From Chloroflexota bacterium (GTDB lineage: Bacteria; Chloroflexota; Dormibacteria; Dormibacterales; Dormibacteraceae), in assembly GCA_005882135.1 (NCBI GenBank), contig VBDR01000031.1, positions 54,838 to 118,837 on the forward strand: a DNA stretch of 64,000 bases, read 5' to 3'. The notes beneath the pieces were generated by a model that was given only the letters and a program-made list of their open reading frames with translations, made no database searches and was not told where the DNA came from. The position numbers were made by a program, and so were the translations under genes. Numbering within the stretch: the stretch's first letter is position 1; each line of letters opens with the position of its first letter. Below, piece by piece: positions 35,633-45,356 of this stretch.

Positions 35633-37093
35633 GGCGGTGTGATCGCCACACCGCATCACCTCGCGACAGAAGTCGGAGCCCAGGTCATGCGCGAGGGCGG
35701 CAACGCAATCGACGCAGCGGTCGCGGCGGACGCCGTGCTCTGCGTCGTCTACCCACACATGACCTCGGTGGCCGGCGACCTGACGGCGATCGTGTGGCCC
35801 ACCGACGCGACATCGCCGGTCGGTCTCATCGGCGCGGGGCGCTCGGGCGAGCTCGCCACCATCGAGGCGGTCCGCTCGCGCGGCCATGCCGCCATGCCGG
35901 CGCGCGGCGTGCTGACAGTGACCGTGCCGGGCACGGTCGAGGCATGGGGCCGGCTGCTCGAGCGTTTCGGCACCCTTGGCTTCGGGGCTGTTCTCGAACC
36001 GGCGGCGGCGCTTGCCCAGGACGGCTATCTCATCACCCCCCAGCTCGCGCGAGCGCTGATGGCAGCGGCGAGCAGGCTGGGCCAGGAGCCGGTTGCCTAC
36101 GCGCTTTACCCGCCGATGGAGGCGGGCATGCTGCTTCGCAACCCGGACTTGGCGTCGGCGTTGCGTGAGATCGGCCACGGCGGGATCAACGCCTTCTATC
36201 GAGGTGCGATCGCTGAAGCGATCGCTGCCGCGGTCGTACGCCGTGATGGCTTCCTCACGCGCCAGGATCTCGCGAGCCATCGCTCGCAGTGGGTGGACCC
36301 GATTTCATTTGCCTATCGCGACCTGACCGTGTACGAGCTGCCGCCGCCGACGCAGGGACTCGCAGCCGCGGCGATGCTCGTCAGGCTCGAGGCAGGCATG
36401 CCGTTCCGCCAGGCACGCGATGCGAGCTACGCCCTGCGCGACCGGTACATCACCGATCCGGATTTCGCTGTGACCCCTGCAGAGCTGTTTCTCGACCCAC
36501 GGCATGTGCCTGCAGGCCGGGGCAGCGCGCGCGAGGGCGGAGACACCATCTACCTTTGCGCCGCGGACGAGCACGGCAACGTGATCTCTCTCATCCAGAG
36601 CGTCGCCTACGACTTCGGCTCGGGCATCGTCGCCGAGGGCACCGGCATGCTCCTCCAGAACCGAGGCGCGTACTTCAGCCTCGACCCCGACCACGTCAAC
36701 CGGCTCGAGCCGAAAAAGCGAACCATGCACACCCTTATCCCCGCCATGGCGGCTCGCGAAGGCCGGCCCTGGGCGGCGTTCGGATCGATGGGCGCGGACC
36801 TCCAACCCCAGCTGCAGGCGCAGCTGCTGATCAACCTCGTGGACCTGAACCTCAACCCGGCCGAGGCGGCGGCCCGGCCGCGAATGGCGATCCTGCCGGA
36901 TGGGGCCACAATCGCGATGGAGGCGGATTACCCCGATGCCGCCCGGACCGCGCGCTCCGACCCCCACGTTCGGCTGATGCCGCCCAAACACCCCTCGTTC
37001 GGCCACGCCCAGGCGCTGGTGATCGACGGTCCGGGACAGTGGCGTGCTGGAGCCGATCCACGCTCGGACGGCTCGGTCGAATACGTTCGTTGA
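35627..37093 (+). CDS. ggt: Gamma-glutamyltransferase family protein
   Basis: Ntn-hydrolase of the gamma-glutamyltranspeptidase family (488 residues). The N-terminal large subunit shows [14 protein letters not shown] and [11 protein letters not shown]. The autocleavage/catalytic Thr lies in [18 protein letters not shown]. No signal peptide is visible, so a cytoplasmic amidase-like role is as likely as glutathione hydrolysis. The TTG start at 35627 lies at the end of repeat C1; GTG 35639 is an alternative. It is unrelated to its ribosomal neighbours. Confidence 0.88.
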   Translation: MTGGVIATPHHLATEVGAQVMREGGNAIDAAVAADAVLCVVYPHMTSVAGDLTAIVWPTDATSPVGLIGAGRSGELATIEAVRSRGHAAMPARGVLTVTVPGTVEAWGRLLERFGTLGFGAVLEPAAALAQDGYLITPQLARALMAAASRLGQEPVAYALYPPMEAGMLLRNPDLASALREIGHGGINAFYRGAIAEAIAAAVVRRDGFLTRQDLASHRSQWVDPISFAYRDLTVYELPPPTQGLAAAAMLVRLEAGMPFRQARDASYALRDRYITDPDFAVTPAELFLDPRHVPAGRGSAREGGDTIYLCAADEHGNVISLIQSVAYDFGSGIVAEGTGMLLQNRGAYFSLDPDHVNRLEPKKRTMHTLIPAMAAREGRPWAAFGSMGADLQPQLQAQLLINLVDLNLNPAEAAARPRMAILPDGATIAMEADYPDAARTARSDPHVRLMPPKHPSFGHAQALVIDGPGQWRAGADPRSDGSVEYVR

Positions 37094-37104
37094 AGGTCGG
37101 CACG

Positions 37105-37110
37105 TATACT
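37105..37110 (+). promoter_or_regulatory. Candidate -10 box of rpsO (near-leaderless)
   Basis: TATACT followed by GG, ending 11 bases before the rpsO TTG. It is the same octamer as at thrS. The -35 region (TACGTT, 17 bases upstream) is weak. Confidence 0.45.
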
Positions 37111-37121
37111 GGGCACCGAGT

Positions 37122-37391
37122 TTGGCAGTAGAGAACGAAGTCAAAGGCAAGCTGATCGCGGAACACAGGCGCGCTGAGGGGGACACGGGCTCCCCCGAGG
37201 TCCAGGTTGCGCTTCACACCGCGCGAATCCGGGAGCTCACCGAGCACCTGAAGACGCACGCCAAAGACCATCACTCGCGCCGCGGCCTCCTTCTCCTGGT
37301 CGGCAAGCAACGGCGTCTGCTGAACTACCTGAGGAACACCGACGTGGAGCGCTATCGCGCCCTCGTCGCCAAGCTCGGGATCAGGAGATAA
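37122..37391 (+). CDS. rpsO: 30S ribosomal protein S15
   Basis: Primary 16S-rRNA-binding protein of 89 residues, with the S15 signature [17 protein letters not shown] and [24 protein letters not shown] segment (here KQRRLLNYL). TTG 37122 is chosen because it gives [15 protein letters not shown], a standard length. It stands alone after the unrelated ggt gene and before pnp, the common rpsO-pnp order. Confidence 0.96.
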   Translation: MAVENEVKGKLIAEHRRAEGDTGSPEVQVALHTARIRELTEHLKTHAKDHHSRRGLLLLVGKQRRLLNYLRNTDVERYRALVAKLGIRR

Positions 37392-37536
37392 CACAAAACC
37401 GGGAGGACCCAGCACGGTAGCGCGGGTCGGCTCTTAGAAGCTTTCGCTCAGGACGCACGTCCTAACCGGCAGCTGCTAGGAATCTGACCCAGAGTCGCAC
37501 CGCCGGGTTCCTCCCACATATTTGGAGGTATTTGGC
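37392..37536 (+). other. Structured leader of pnp
   Basis: The 145-base rpsO-pnp gap has a long-range inverted repeat: GGGAGGACCC (37401-37410) can pair with GGGTTCCTCCC (37505-37515) with one bulged T. This would close a domain of about 115 bases that ends 7 bases before the pnp Shine-Dalgarno GGAGGT (37523-37528). In enterobacteria a pnp leader stem is cut by RNase III for autocontrol; a similar role here is only inferred. Confidence 0.45.
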
Positions 37537-39777
37537 GTGGCAGTAGTCACGAAAAACGTAGACGTCGCCGGGCGGCGGATCTCAATCGAGACCGGGCGCG
37601 TGGCGGAACAGGCAAACGGGGCGGTCATCATCCGCCAGGGCGACACGGTGGTGCTCAGCACCTCGGTGATGGCCAAGGAGCCACGTGAGGGGATCGATTT
37701 CTTTCCGCTCACGTGCGATTACGAGGAGAAGCTGTACGCAGCGGGCAAAATCCCCGGCGCGTTCATGCGCCGTGAGGGGAGGCCCAGCGAAACGGCGATC
37801 CTGGCGTCGCGCCTCACGGACCGTCCGCTCCGGCCGCTCTTTCCGGAAGGATTCCGGCTCGACATACAGGTCATCTCCACCGTCCTCTCAGTGGACCAGG
37901 AGAACGACCCGACCATCCTCAGCATCAACGGCGCGTCGACCGCGCTCACCATCTCCGATATCCCGTTCCAGGGCCCCGTGGGTGCTGTCCGCATGGGTTA
38001 CATGAACGGCGAAGTCGTGGTGAACCCGCCGATGTCGCAGATGGGCGACTCCGAGCTGGACCTGGTGGTCGCTGGGACGGCGGATGCAATCCTGATGGTC
38101 GAAGCGGGCGCCAAGGGTGTCAGCGAGCAGATCGTGCTCGACGCGCTCGCGGCCGCGCACGACGCGATCAAGCAGATCTGCGCCGCGCAGCTCGAGCTGC
38201 AGCAGCAGGTTGGTCTCGAGAAGCGGGAGTGGATCCCCAACACGTACCCGGAGCAGATGCTCGAGATCGTGGGCGAGTACCTCGCGCTGCGGCTGGATCA
38301 GGTGCTTTACAGCCCGGACAAGGCGGCGCGGGAGAGCGCCCTGGACGACCTTCGTACGAAGACGGTGGTCGAGCTCGGAGAGCGTTTCCCTGAGCACATC
38401 GACATCCTCGGCAAGCTCTTCGACAAGGCCCTTAAGGACCGTGTGCGGCAGCGCATCGTCGAGGAGGGCGTCCGCGTCGACGGCCGCGGCCTGAAGGACG
38501 TGCGCCCAATCACCGTCGAGGTCGGTGTGCTTCCTCGCACGCATGGATCGGGCCTTTTCACCCGCGGCCAGACCCAGGCGCTCACGATCGCGACCCTCGG
38601 TGCGATGTCCGACCAGCAAAAGCTGGACGGCCTCACAGCGGAGGAGTTCAAGCGCTTCATGCACCATTACAACTTCCCGCCGTACTCGGTGGGCGAGGCC
38701 CGACCGCTGCGCGGACCGGGTCGTCGTGAGATCGGCCATGGCGCGCTCGCCGAACGCGCGCTGCTAGCTGTCATCCCACCAGTCGAGGACTGGCCTTACA
38801 CGATCCGCCTGGTCTCCGAGATCCTGAGCTCCAACGGATCGACTTCGATGGCGTCGGTTTGCGGTTCGACGCTGGCCCTGATGGACGCCGGCGTGCCGAT
38901 CAAGTCCCCCGTCGCGGGCATCGCGATGGGTCTGGTGACGCGCGAAGGCAAGTTTGCGGTGATGACCGACATCCAGGGCGTCGAGGACATGCTCGGGGAC
39001 ATGGACTTCAAGGTGGCCGGGACGCGCGATGGGATCACCGCGCTGCAGATGGACATCAAGATCAAGGGCTTGACGCACGAGATCATGGCCCAGGCGCTCG
39101 AGCAAGCACGCGAGGCGCGACTCTTCGTCCTCGACAAGATGCTTGCGGTGCTGCCACGTCCGCGCACCGAGATGAGCAACTACGCGCCGCGCATCACGAC
39201 GATCCTCATCAACCCCGACAAGATCCGCGACATCATCGGCAAGGGCGGCTCCATGATCCGCAAGATCACCGAGGAGACCGGTGCCCAGATCGATGTCGAG
39301 GACGATGGTCGCGTCTTCATCGCGGCTGTCGACCAGGAAGCCGGCCGGAAGGCGATCGACTGGATCAAGAGCCTGACCGACGAGGTCGAGGTCGGCAAGA
39401 TCTATGCGGGCAAGGTCGTGCGCATCATGCCGTTTGGTGCCTTCGTCGAGGTGCTGCCGAACCAGGACGGCCTCGTCCACATCTCCAAGCTCACCGACCA
39501 CCGCGTGGAGCGGGTCGAGGAGGTCTGCAACATCGGCGACGAGATCGCCGTCAAGGCGGTCGAGATCGACAGCCAGGGCCGGCTCAACCTGAGCCGGCAG
39601 GCGGCGATCGAGGAGCTGACGGCGAAGGGTTTGCCGATCGAGGAGAAGATCAGCCAGGAGGCGATGGCGGTCGCCCTCGCCTCACCGCCGCCCGCGCCGC
39701 GCGAGGGTGGATTTGGCGGTCGGGACCGCGGCGGACGCAACGGCGGCGGACGCGACAGGCGGCCCCGCAGGGACTAG
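37537..39777 (+). CDS. pnp: Polyribonucleotide nucleotidyltransferase
   Basis: Phosphorolytic 3'-5' exoribonuclease PNPase, 746 residues. It has two RNase PH-like cores (TDRPLRPLFPEGF; RTHGSGLFTRGQTQAL) linked by a helical domain, then KH (IIGKGGSMIRKITEETG) and S1 (GKVVRIMPFGAFVEVLPNQDG) domains. A Gly/Arg-rich tail (GGRDRGGRNGGGRD-like) ends the protein. GTG 37537 with GGAGGT 8 bases upstream is preferred to TTG 37522. It probably works with RNase J and RNase Y, also in this window. Confidence 0.96.
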   Translation: MAVVTKNVDVAGRRISIETGRVAEQANGAVIIRQGDTVVLSTSVMAKEPREGIDFFPLTCDYEEKLYAAGKIPGAFMRREGRPSETAILASRLTDRPLRPLFPEGFRLDIQVISTVLSVDQENDPTILSINGASTALTISDIPFQGPVGAVRMGYMNGEVVVNPPMSQMGDSELDLVVAGTADAILMVEAGAKGVSEQIVLDALAAAHDAIKQICAAQLELQQQVGLEKREWIPNTYPEQMLEIVGEYLALRLDQVLYSPDKAARESALDDLRTKTVVELGERFPEHIDILGKLFDKALKDRVRQRIVEEGVRVDGRGLKDVRPITVEVGVLPRTHGSGLFTRGQTQALTIATLGAMSDQQKLDGLTAEEFKRFMHHYNFPPYSVGEARPLRGPGRREIGHGALAERALLAVIPPVEDWPYTIRLVSEILSSNGSTSMASVCGSTLALMDAGVPIKSPVAGIAMGLVTREGKFAVMTDIQGVEDMLGDMDFKVAGTRDGITALQMDIKIKGLTHEIMAQALEQAREARLFVLDKMLAVLPRPRTEMSNYAPRITTILINPDKIRDIIGKGGSMIRKITEETGAQIDVEDDGRVFIAAVDQEAGRKAIDWIKSLTDEVEVGKIYAGKVVRIMPFGAFVEVLPNQDGLVHISKLTDHRVERVEEVCNIGDEIAVKAVEIDSQGRLNLSRQAAIEELTAKGLPIEEKISQEAMAVALASPPPAPREGGFGGRDRGGRNGGGRDRRPRRD

Positions 39778-39804
39778 GCCGACGGCGGTGGCTGCGGGTT
39801 CCGA

Positions 39805-39857
39805 ACTCCCCACCCACCGGCTTCGCCGGTCACCTCCCCACGAGGTGGGGAGGTGAC
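39805..39857 (-). repeat. Family A repeat, inverted copy (A7)
   Basis: Reverse-orientation copy between pnp and dapB: CTCCCCACC, then ACCGGC-TTC-GCCGGT, then the CCTCCCCA...TGGGGAGG palindrome. Read on the minus strand, the second hairpin has a GAA loop. Its last bases GGGGAGGTGA contain the dapB GTG. Confidence 0.85.
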
Positions 39858-40611
39858 CAGTCCCGTCAGGGTTGCGATTGCCGGCTATAAAGGCAAAGTC
39901 GGTTCGGTTCTCGCTGCCGCGTTTCAGATCGAACCCGGCATCGATTATGTCGGGGGCATCGGGCGCGGCGACGACCTCGCCACGTTCCTGCATGAGAAGC
40001 GGCCGCGGGCGCTGGTTGACTTCACGCGACCCACCGAGTCCATGCACAACGCGCTGGCGGCCGTGGCCGCGGGCGCAGCGCCGGTCGTCGGGACGACCGG
40101 CTTGTCGACCGCGGATATCGACAAGCTCGAGACCGCCTGCCACGCCAAGCACGTTGGTGGCATCGTGGCACCGAACTTCGCCATCGGCGCAGTGCTGATG
40201 ATGCACCTGGCCGAGACCGCGGCGCCCCTTTTTGATGCGGTCGAGATCATCGAGATGCACCATGCCGCCAAGCTCGACGCCCCATCTGGGACCGCTTTGT
40301 CGACGGCGCGCCGCCTCGCGGCTCGGCGCAAGGACCGACCGTTCACGCACAGCAAGGCGGAAAAGGAGACGCTCGCGGGCACGCGAGGTGGGGAAGAGGG
40401 GGGCGTCGGCGTGCACAGCGTCCGGCTGCCCGGGTTTGTGGCCGACCAGGAGGTCATCTTCGGCCTGCCTGGTCAGACACTGACGATCGCGCACCGGACC
40501 ACCAGCCGCGAGGCGTACGTTCCGGGCGTCCTGCTGGCCATCCGCCGCGTCACCGCCGAGCCGCGCTTCTACCGAGGGCTGGACCAGCTTTTGGGGCTCC
40601 GCAATGATTGA
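39853..40611 (+). CDS. dapB: 4-hydroxy-tetrahydrodipicolinate reductase
   Basis: Lysine/meso-DAP pathway reductase of 252 residues. The NAD(P)-binding VRVAIAGYKGKVGS, the VGTTGL strand, the catalytic E-x2-H-H-x3-K-x-D-x-PSGT segment (EMHHAAKLDAPSGTAL) and GVHSVRLPGF are present. The only canonical start is GTG 39853, inside repeat A7, where the GGGGAGG touches the start codon. It follows pnp with no other gap sequence. asd and dapA follow. Confidence 0.94.
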   Translation: MTSPVRVAIAGYKGKVGSVLAAAFQIEPGIDYVGGIGRGDDLATFLHEKRPRALVDFTRPTESMHNALAAVAAGAAPVVGTTGLSTADIDKLETACHAKHVGGIVAPNFAIGAVLMMHLAETAAPLFDAVEIIEMHHAAKLDAPSGTALSTARRLAARRKDRPFTHSKAEKETLAGTRGGEEGGVGVHSVRLPGFVADQEVIFGLPGQTLTIAHRTTSREAYVPGVLLAIRRVTAEPRFYRGLDQLLGLRND

Positions 40612-40726
40612 TCCGCCCGACCGGGTGACGGTGCGACGCATGCAGCAGGCGCGACCCTCGCGGTACCTGTATCCCGCGCAACATCAGCTCCAACTCGGGC
40701 CATATCCACTGCAGCCCGGATCGAAG

Positions 40727-40732
40727 TAAACT
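40727..40732 (+). promoter_or_regulatory. Candidate -10 box of asd (leaderless)
   Basis: TAAACT followed by GG, ending 6 bases before the asd GTG at 40739. If used, transcription would start at or next to the start codon. The 127-base gap after dapB shows nothing else. Confidence 0.45.
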
Positions 40733-40738
40733 GGCCCC

Positions 40739-41767
40739 GTGCCCACCTCCAAGCGATTAAACGTTGCTGTCGTCGGTGCGACGGGCATGGTCGGCAACGA
40801 GATGCTGCGTGTGCTTTCGCAGCGCGCATTTCCGAGCGAACGCGTCGTCGCCCTCGCCTCTGAGCGCTCGAAGGGAATGACGGTCCCCTACAACGGCAGC
40901 TCCCTCAAGGTCGAAGAGCTGAGCGAGTCGGCGTTCAAAGGCATCGATGTGGCGCTCTTCGCCGCCGGCGGCGACATCGCCCTGATGTATGGCCCGATCG
41001 CAGCCGAGTCGGGAGCCCTGGTGATCGACAACAGCTCGGCGTGGCGCATGAAGCAAAACGTGCCCCTGGTCGTGCCCGAGGTGAACGGGGACGATATCCG
41101 CGACAACGAGGGCATCATCGCCAACCCGAACTGCTGCGCGATCCCCTTGACGGTGATCCTCAACCCGCTGAAGAAGAAGGCCGGCCTGGAGCGGGTCCTC
41201 GTGTCCACGTATCAATCCGCCTCCGGCGCCGGGCGCTCGCTCGTCGATGAGCTCGAGGAACAGACAAAGGCGATCGCCGAAGGCGAGGAGCCGGCGGTGG
41301 TTGTGTACCCGTACCAGCTCGCGTACAACGTGGTGCCGGGCGGCTGGCACCCCGAACCCGACGGCTACAACGAAGAGGAAGTGAAGATCGTCAACGAGAC
41401 GCGCAAGATCCTCCACCAGCCAGAGCTGCGCATCACCGCGACCTGCGTCCGCGTGCCGGTGCCCGTAGGCCATGGAGAGTCGGTGTTCCTCGAGACGACG
41501 GAGAAGCTCAGCGCGGATGAGGCGCGGGGACTCCTTGCCGCCTCGCCCGGAGTCGTCGTTCAGGACGACCCGCACGCCAGGCTCTATCCGACACCGCACG
41601 GCGTCGCCGGCAAGGACGAGGTTTACGTCGGCCGCATCCGCGACGACGCCTCGACCCGGCACGGCCTGGTGATGTGGATAGTGTCCGACAACCTGCGCAA
41701 GGGAGCCGCGCTCAACGCGATCCAGATCGCGGAACAAGCGATCGAAATGGGAGTGATGACAAAGTGA
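40739..41767 (+). CDS. asd: Aspartate-semialdehyde dehydrogenase
   Basis: Converts aspartyl phosphate to aspartate semialdehyde, the branch point to lysine/DAP, threonine and methionine. The NADP-binding VAVVGATGMVGNEMLRVL, the catalytic Cys in NPNCCAIPL and the substrate His segment RVPVPVGHGESVF are visible. 342 residues, normal length. The stop overlaps the dapA GTG (GTGA), so the two are co-translated. Confidence 0.95.
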   Translation: MPTSKRLNVAVVGATGMVGNEMLRVLSQRAFPSERVVALASERSKGMTVPYNGSSLKVEELSESAFKGIDVALFAAGGDIALMYGPIAAESGALVIDNSSAWRMKQNVPLVVPEVNGDDIRDNEGIIANPNCCAIPLTVILNPLKKKAGLERVLVSTYQSASGAGRSLVDELEEQTKAIAEGEEPAVVVYPYQLAYNVVPGGWHPEPDGYNEEEVKIVNETRKILHQPELRITATCVRVPVPVGHGESVFLETTEKLSADEARGLLAASPGVVVQDDPHARLYPTPHGVAGKDEVYVGRIRDDASTRHGLVMWIVSDNLRKGAALNAIQIAEQAIEMGVMTK

Positions 41768-42675
41768 CGATAGAGATCGGACGCCTGCTGACCGCCATGA
41801 TCACGCCGTTCAAAGCCGACGGAGCGGTGGACTACGACGCGGCCGAGAAGCTCGCCGTGATGCTGATCAACGACGGCTCGGACGGTGTCGTGGTATCGGG
41901 CACGACGGGCGAGTCGCCGAGCTTGAGCGACGCCGAGAAGATCGAGCTCCTGAGGGTCATCAAGAACGCGATTCCAGGCAAGAGCGTGGTCGCGGGCACC
42001 GGCAGCAACGACACGCACCATTCGGTTGAGCTGTCACAGCTGGCGATGAAGGCGGGCGCGGACGCGCTGCTGGCGGTCGTCCCTTATTACAACAAGCCGC
42101 CACAGGACGGCATGTACCTGCATTTCAAGGCGATCTCCGAGGTCGGCCCGACCATCATGTACAACATCCAGGGCCGCACGGCGGTCAACATGACCGTGGC
42201 CACGACGCTCCGCTGCGCCGAGCTGCCGGGAATCATCGGCGTCAAGGAAGCGAGCGGTGACCTCGACCAGATCGGGCTTGTCTGCGCCGGCAAGCCGGAG
42301 CGATTCAAGGTGTGGAGCGGGGATGACAGCTGGACGCTGCCAGTGCTGGCGGTCGGCGGTCACGGAGTGATCTGCGTCGTATCGCACATCGCGGGCCGAT
42401 CGATGGCCCGGCTGATCGACGCGCAGCGCAAGGGCGACAACGACGTCGCGCGCGACATCCACCATGGCCTGCTGCCGGTGATCAAAGCCTTGATGACGAC
42501 GGCCGCCAACCCGGTCCCGATCAAGTCGGCGCTGAACGCGATGGGCTTCAGCGCGGGGCCGTTCCGGCTTCCGCTCGTCGCGCTGGCGGACGACCAGCTG
42601 AAGTCGGTCATGAAGACGATCCGGGACGCCGGCGAGTACATCACGTTTGCCAAAGCCGGAGTCAAAGTCGCTTAG
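41764..42675 (+). CDS. dapA: 4-hydroxy-tetrahydrodipicolinate synthase
   Basis: Schiff-base aldolase of the lysine/DAP pathway (303 residues). It has GTTGESPSL, the Tyr segment [28 protein letters not shown] (usual YNVPGR, here Gln replaces Pro) and the Schiff-base Lys in GVKEASGDL. The product feeds DapB; an LL-DAP aminotransferase is encoded at 60410, suggesting the short aminotransferase route to DAP. GTG start in a GTGA overlap. Confidence 0.94.
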   Translation: MTIEIGRLLTAMITPFKADGAVDYDAAEKLAVMLINDGSDGVVVSGTTGESPSLSDAEKIELLRVIKNAIPGKSVVAGTGSNDTHHSVELSQLAMKAGADALLAVVPYYNKPPQDGMYLHFKAISEVGPTIMYNIQGRTAVNMTVATTLRCAELPGIIGVKEASGDLDQIGLVCAGKPERFKVWSGDDSWTLPVLAVGGHGVICVVSHIAGRSMARLIDAQRKGDNDVARDIHHGLLPVIKALMTTAANPVPIKSALNAMGFSAGPFRLPLVALADDQLKSVMKTIRDAGEYITFAKAGVKVA

Positions 42676-43300
42676 CGCTCCCCAGGAGCTGCTCAGGCTC
42701 CACGACACCATCCGGTCGTGCAAGAACTGCGGACTCCATGCCACGCGCACACAGGCCGTGCCCGGGGTCGGCCCGTGTCCCGCCAACGTGATGATCGTGG
42801 GCGAGGCGCCTGGATTCAACGAGGACCGGCAGGGCGAGCCGTTCGTCGGCGCCGCGGGCAAGCTGCTCGACACCCTGCTGGCCCGCATCGCCTTGAGCCG
42901 TCTCGACGTCTACATCACCAACGTGCTCAAATGCCGCCCGCCGATGAACCGCGACCCGATGCCGAACGAGGCGGAGGCATGCTCGCCTTACCTCAAGCAG
43001 CAGCTGGAGCTCGTCAAGCCGAAGGTCGTCCTCATCCTCGGGCGGCACGCGCTCGAGCGGCTGATGCCCGGTCAGGGCTCCATCTCGCGCATCCACGGCA
43101 GCCTCATCAAACGCGGCGAGGTGGCCTACGTGCCGCTGTATCACCCGGCGGCAGCACTCCACAACGGATCGCTGGTCGCCGACCTCGAGCACGATTTCGA
43201 CCACGTGAAGCGATACCTGGACCAGCTGCTCGCGCCCCCGCCGCCACCGGTTCCAGTCGCGACGCCAAAACAGGAAGCAGAGCAGCTGCGTCTGCTGTGA
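42647..43300 (+). CDS. Type-4 uracil-DNA glycosylase (Fe-S)
   Basis: Removes uracil from DNA. The type-4 motifs are [15 protein letters not shown] (motif 1, with the GEAPG loop) and YHPAAAL (motif 2). Four cysteines in [16 protein letters not shown] and EAEACSPYL form the expected 4Fe-4S site. A proline-rich tail follows residue 195. TTG 42647 lies 29 bases inside dapA and is the only usable start. 217 residues. Confidence 0.92.
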   Translation: MPKPESKSLSAPQELLRLHDTIRSCKNCGLHATRTQAVPGVGPCPANVMIVGEAPGFNEDRQGEPFVGAAGKLLDTLLARIALSRLDVYITNVLKCRPPMNRDPMPNEAEACSPYLKQQLELVKPKVVLILGRHALERLMPGQGSISRIHGSLIKRGEVAYVPLYHPAAALHNGSLVADLEHDFDHVKRYLDQLLAPPPPPVPVATPKQEAEQLRLL

Positions 43301-43301
43301 A

Positions 43302-43346
43302 ATCCCCATGAACTCAGAGCCTTCGGCGTGAGTTCACGGGGACCCC
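43302..43346 (+). repeat. Family B palindromic repeat (B1)
   Basis: A 45-bp element forming a hairpin: CCCC, A/C mismatch, T-A pair, GAACTCA/TGAGTTC, then an inner GCC-TTC-GGC. The second copy (55138-55182) differs at three sites, two of which form a compensated pair. This copy contains the GTG start used for RNase J. Confidence 0.8.
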
Positions 43347-45004
43347 AGAAGTCTCCGCGTCTGCGGTACCTCCCGCTGGGCGGCCTCGGCGAGGTCGGCA
43401 TCAACATGTGGGCGCTCGAGTGGGAGAACAAGGTCCTCGTCGTCGACGCGGGGTTGATGTTTCCGCAGGAGGACATGCTGGGCATCGACCTGGTCCTGCC
43501 CGACATCTCCTATCTCCTGCACGCGGGACGAGAGGTGCTGGGCATCTTTCTCACGCACGGACATGAGGACCACATCGGCGGACTGCCGTACGCGCTCAAG
43601 AAGCTCAACGTCCCCGTGTACGGCACACGTCTAACGCTGGGTCTGGTCAAGCCGAAGCTGAGGGAGCACCGCATCCTGCGCGAGGCGGACCTCCGCGAGG
43701 TCAGGGTCGGCGACTCGGTGCAGATAGGTCCGTTTCATGTCGAGACGGTGGCCGTGTGCCACTCGATCCCTGACGCGGTCGCGCTGGCCATCGACACGCC
43801 GGTCGGACGCGTCGTCTACACGAGCGACTTCAAGCTCGACCCGGCGCCACCCGACGGCCACCCCACCGACATGGAGCGATTCCGCCGCCTGGGCGACTCC
43901 GGGGTGCTGCTCCTGCTCAGTGACTCGACCAACGCCGAGCGCGAGGGAAGGTCGGGCTCGGAGCGCGACCTGCACGGCGCCTTCGAGCGCATCTTCAGCC
44001 AGGCCCCGGGCCGCATCGTGGTCGCCAACTTCGCGTCCAACATCCACCGCATCCAGCATCTGGTCCGCATGGCGGCCCAGTTCGAGCGCCGGGTGGTGGT
44101 TGTGGGACGCAGCATGCAGCAGAACTTCAGGACCGCGCGCGAGCTCGGCTTCCTCGAGGTGCCCGATGGTGTCGCGGTCCCGCTCGCGGACGTCGAGCGG
44201 GTCCCGCCCTCAAAGCTGCTGCTGCTGACGGCAGGGAGTCAGGGCGAGCCTCTGTCCGCCCTGACCCGCTTTGCGGCTCAGCGCCATCCGTTCCTCAACG
44301 TTCGCAAGGACGATTGGGTCGTCATCTCGGCGCGACCCATCCCGGGCAACGAGCGGATGGTCCATCAGACCGTTAACAACCTCTACCGGCATGGAGCGCG
44401 GGTCTTTTATTCCGAGGTTGGCAACGTGCACGTGACCGGGCACGCACAGCGTGCCGAGCTGCTCGAGATGCTCGGGGCGGTGCGCCCCCGATTCTTCATC
44501 CCCGTCCACGGCGAGTACCGCCAGCTCCTTCTGCATTCCGAGCTGGCCAAGGAGGCGGGCCTCGGCGCCGACCAGATCGCGGTGGTTGAGGATGGCGAGA
44601 CGGTCGAGCTCGACGCGGATTCGATGATTCGCGGCGAGAAGATCGGCACCGGGCTCGTGTATGTGGACGGACTCGGAGTCGGCGACGTGGAGCAGGTCGT
44701 GCTGCGCGACCGCCGCCATCTCGCCGAGGACGGCATCCTGGTGGTTACGCTCACGCTGGATCGCGACACGGGCGCTGTGCGCGCCGGACCGGACCTGATC
44801 TCGCGCGGAGTGATCGAACCCGAGCTCTCGGTGCGGCTCATGGCCGACGCGCGCGCCGCCGCGCTGGAGAGCGTCGCACGCTTCGCCGACTCACATCCCG
44901 AGCTCAGCCTGCTCCACGAGGCGATCCACGACGCGGTGTCGAAGACGGTCTACAGGCAAACCCGCCGCCGCCCTATGGTGATCCCGGTGCTCACGGAGAT
45001 ATGA
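43328..45004 (+). CDS. rnj: Ribonuclease J
   Basis: Metallo-beta-lactamase/beta-CASP ribonuclease (558 residues) with 5'-3' exo- and endonuclease activity. It shows the metal motif THGHEDHIGG, DSTNAERE, the beta-CASP segment VVGRSMQQNF and PVHGEYRQLLLH near the C-terminal linker. The conserved protein begins at RLRYLPLGGLGEVG. GTG 43328, inside repeat B1 and without a Shine-Dalgarno, is the only canonical start close by, so the true start is somewhat uncertain. It is a partner of RNase Y and PNPase encoded in the window. Confidence 0.94.
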   Translation: MSSRGPQKSPRLRYLPLGGLGEVGINMWALEWENKVLVVDAGLMFPQEDMLGIDLVLPDISYLLHAGREVLGIFLTHGHEDHIGGLPYALKKLNVPVYGTRLTLGLVKPKLREHRILREADLREVRVGDSVQIGPFHVETVAVCHSIPDAVALAIDTPVGRVVYTSDFKLDPAPPDGHPTDMERFRRLGDSGVLLLLSDSTNAEREGRSGSERDLHGAFERIFSQAPGRIVVANFASNIHRIQHLVRMAAQFERRVVVVGRSMQQNFRTARELGFLEVPDGVAVPLADVERVPPSKLLLLTAGSQGEPLSALTRFAAQRHPFLNVRKDDWVVISARPIPGNERMVHQTVNNLYRHGARVFYSEVGNVHVTGHAQRAELLEMLGAVRPRFFIPVHGEYRQLLLHSELAKEAGLGADQIAVVEDGETVELDADSMIRGEKIGTGLVYVDGLGVGDVEQVVLRDRRHLAEDGILVVTLTLDRDTGAVRAGPDLISRGVIEPELSVRLMADARAAALESVARFADSHPELSLLHEAIHDAVSKTVYRQTRRRPMVIPVLTEI

Positions 45005-45300
45005 AGCTTCCGCCGCTGGCGCTGATCGCGCCGAGCCTGTGTCCCCGATGCGACCAGCCCGCGATGGTTCTCAACCATTCGGAGGAGGGACGCTGCGCCC
45101 ACTGCGGGCTGCAGCTGCATCAGTGCGCGAGATGCCGTGGCATCGCGGGTCCGTTCGACCGCTTCTGCGGGTTCTGCGGGCATGAGATGGTGCAGGGGAC
45201 CAGCCGGCCCCTGTGGTGGCGGCTGTGGTTCCTCGCCGCCCTCCTCCCAGTGGCGCTAGGCCTCGCGTACGGAATCGCCCAGGCCCAGGTGCATCGCTAG
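45001..45300 (+). CDS. Zinc-ribbon membrane protein, unknown function
   Basis: A 99-residue protein with four CxxC knuckles (CPRC, CAHC, CARC, CGFC at about residues 14-59), which could bind two zinc ions, followed by one transmembrane helix (about 72-94). The ATG overlaps the RNase J stop (ATGA), so it is co-translated with RNase J. No known function; the context suggests only an accessory role in the same operon. Confidence 0.7.
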   Translation: MKLPPLALIAPSLCPRCDQPAMVLNHSEEGRCAHCGLQLHQCARCRGIAGPFDRFCGFCGHEMVQGTSRPLWWRLWFLAALLPVALGLAYGIAQAQVHR

Positions 45301-45310
45301 CGAGAAAGAG

Positions 45311-45356
45311 TCCTCCCCATTTATGGGGAGGTGGCGGCGAAGCCGCCGGAGGGGCC
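45311..45356 (+). repeat. Family A repeat (A8)
   Basis: Textbook copy: CCTCCCCA-TTTA-TGGGGAGG, then GGCGGC-GAA-GCCGCC, then GGAGGGG. It lies between two convergent zinc-ribbon genes. Confidence 0.9.
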
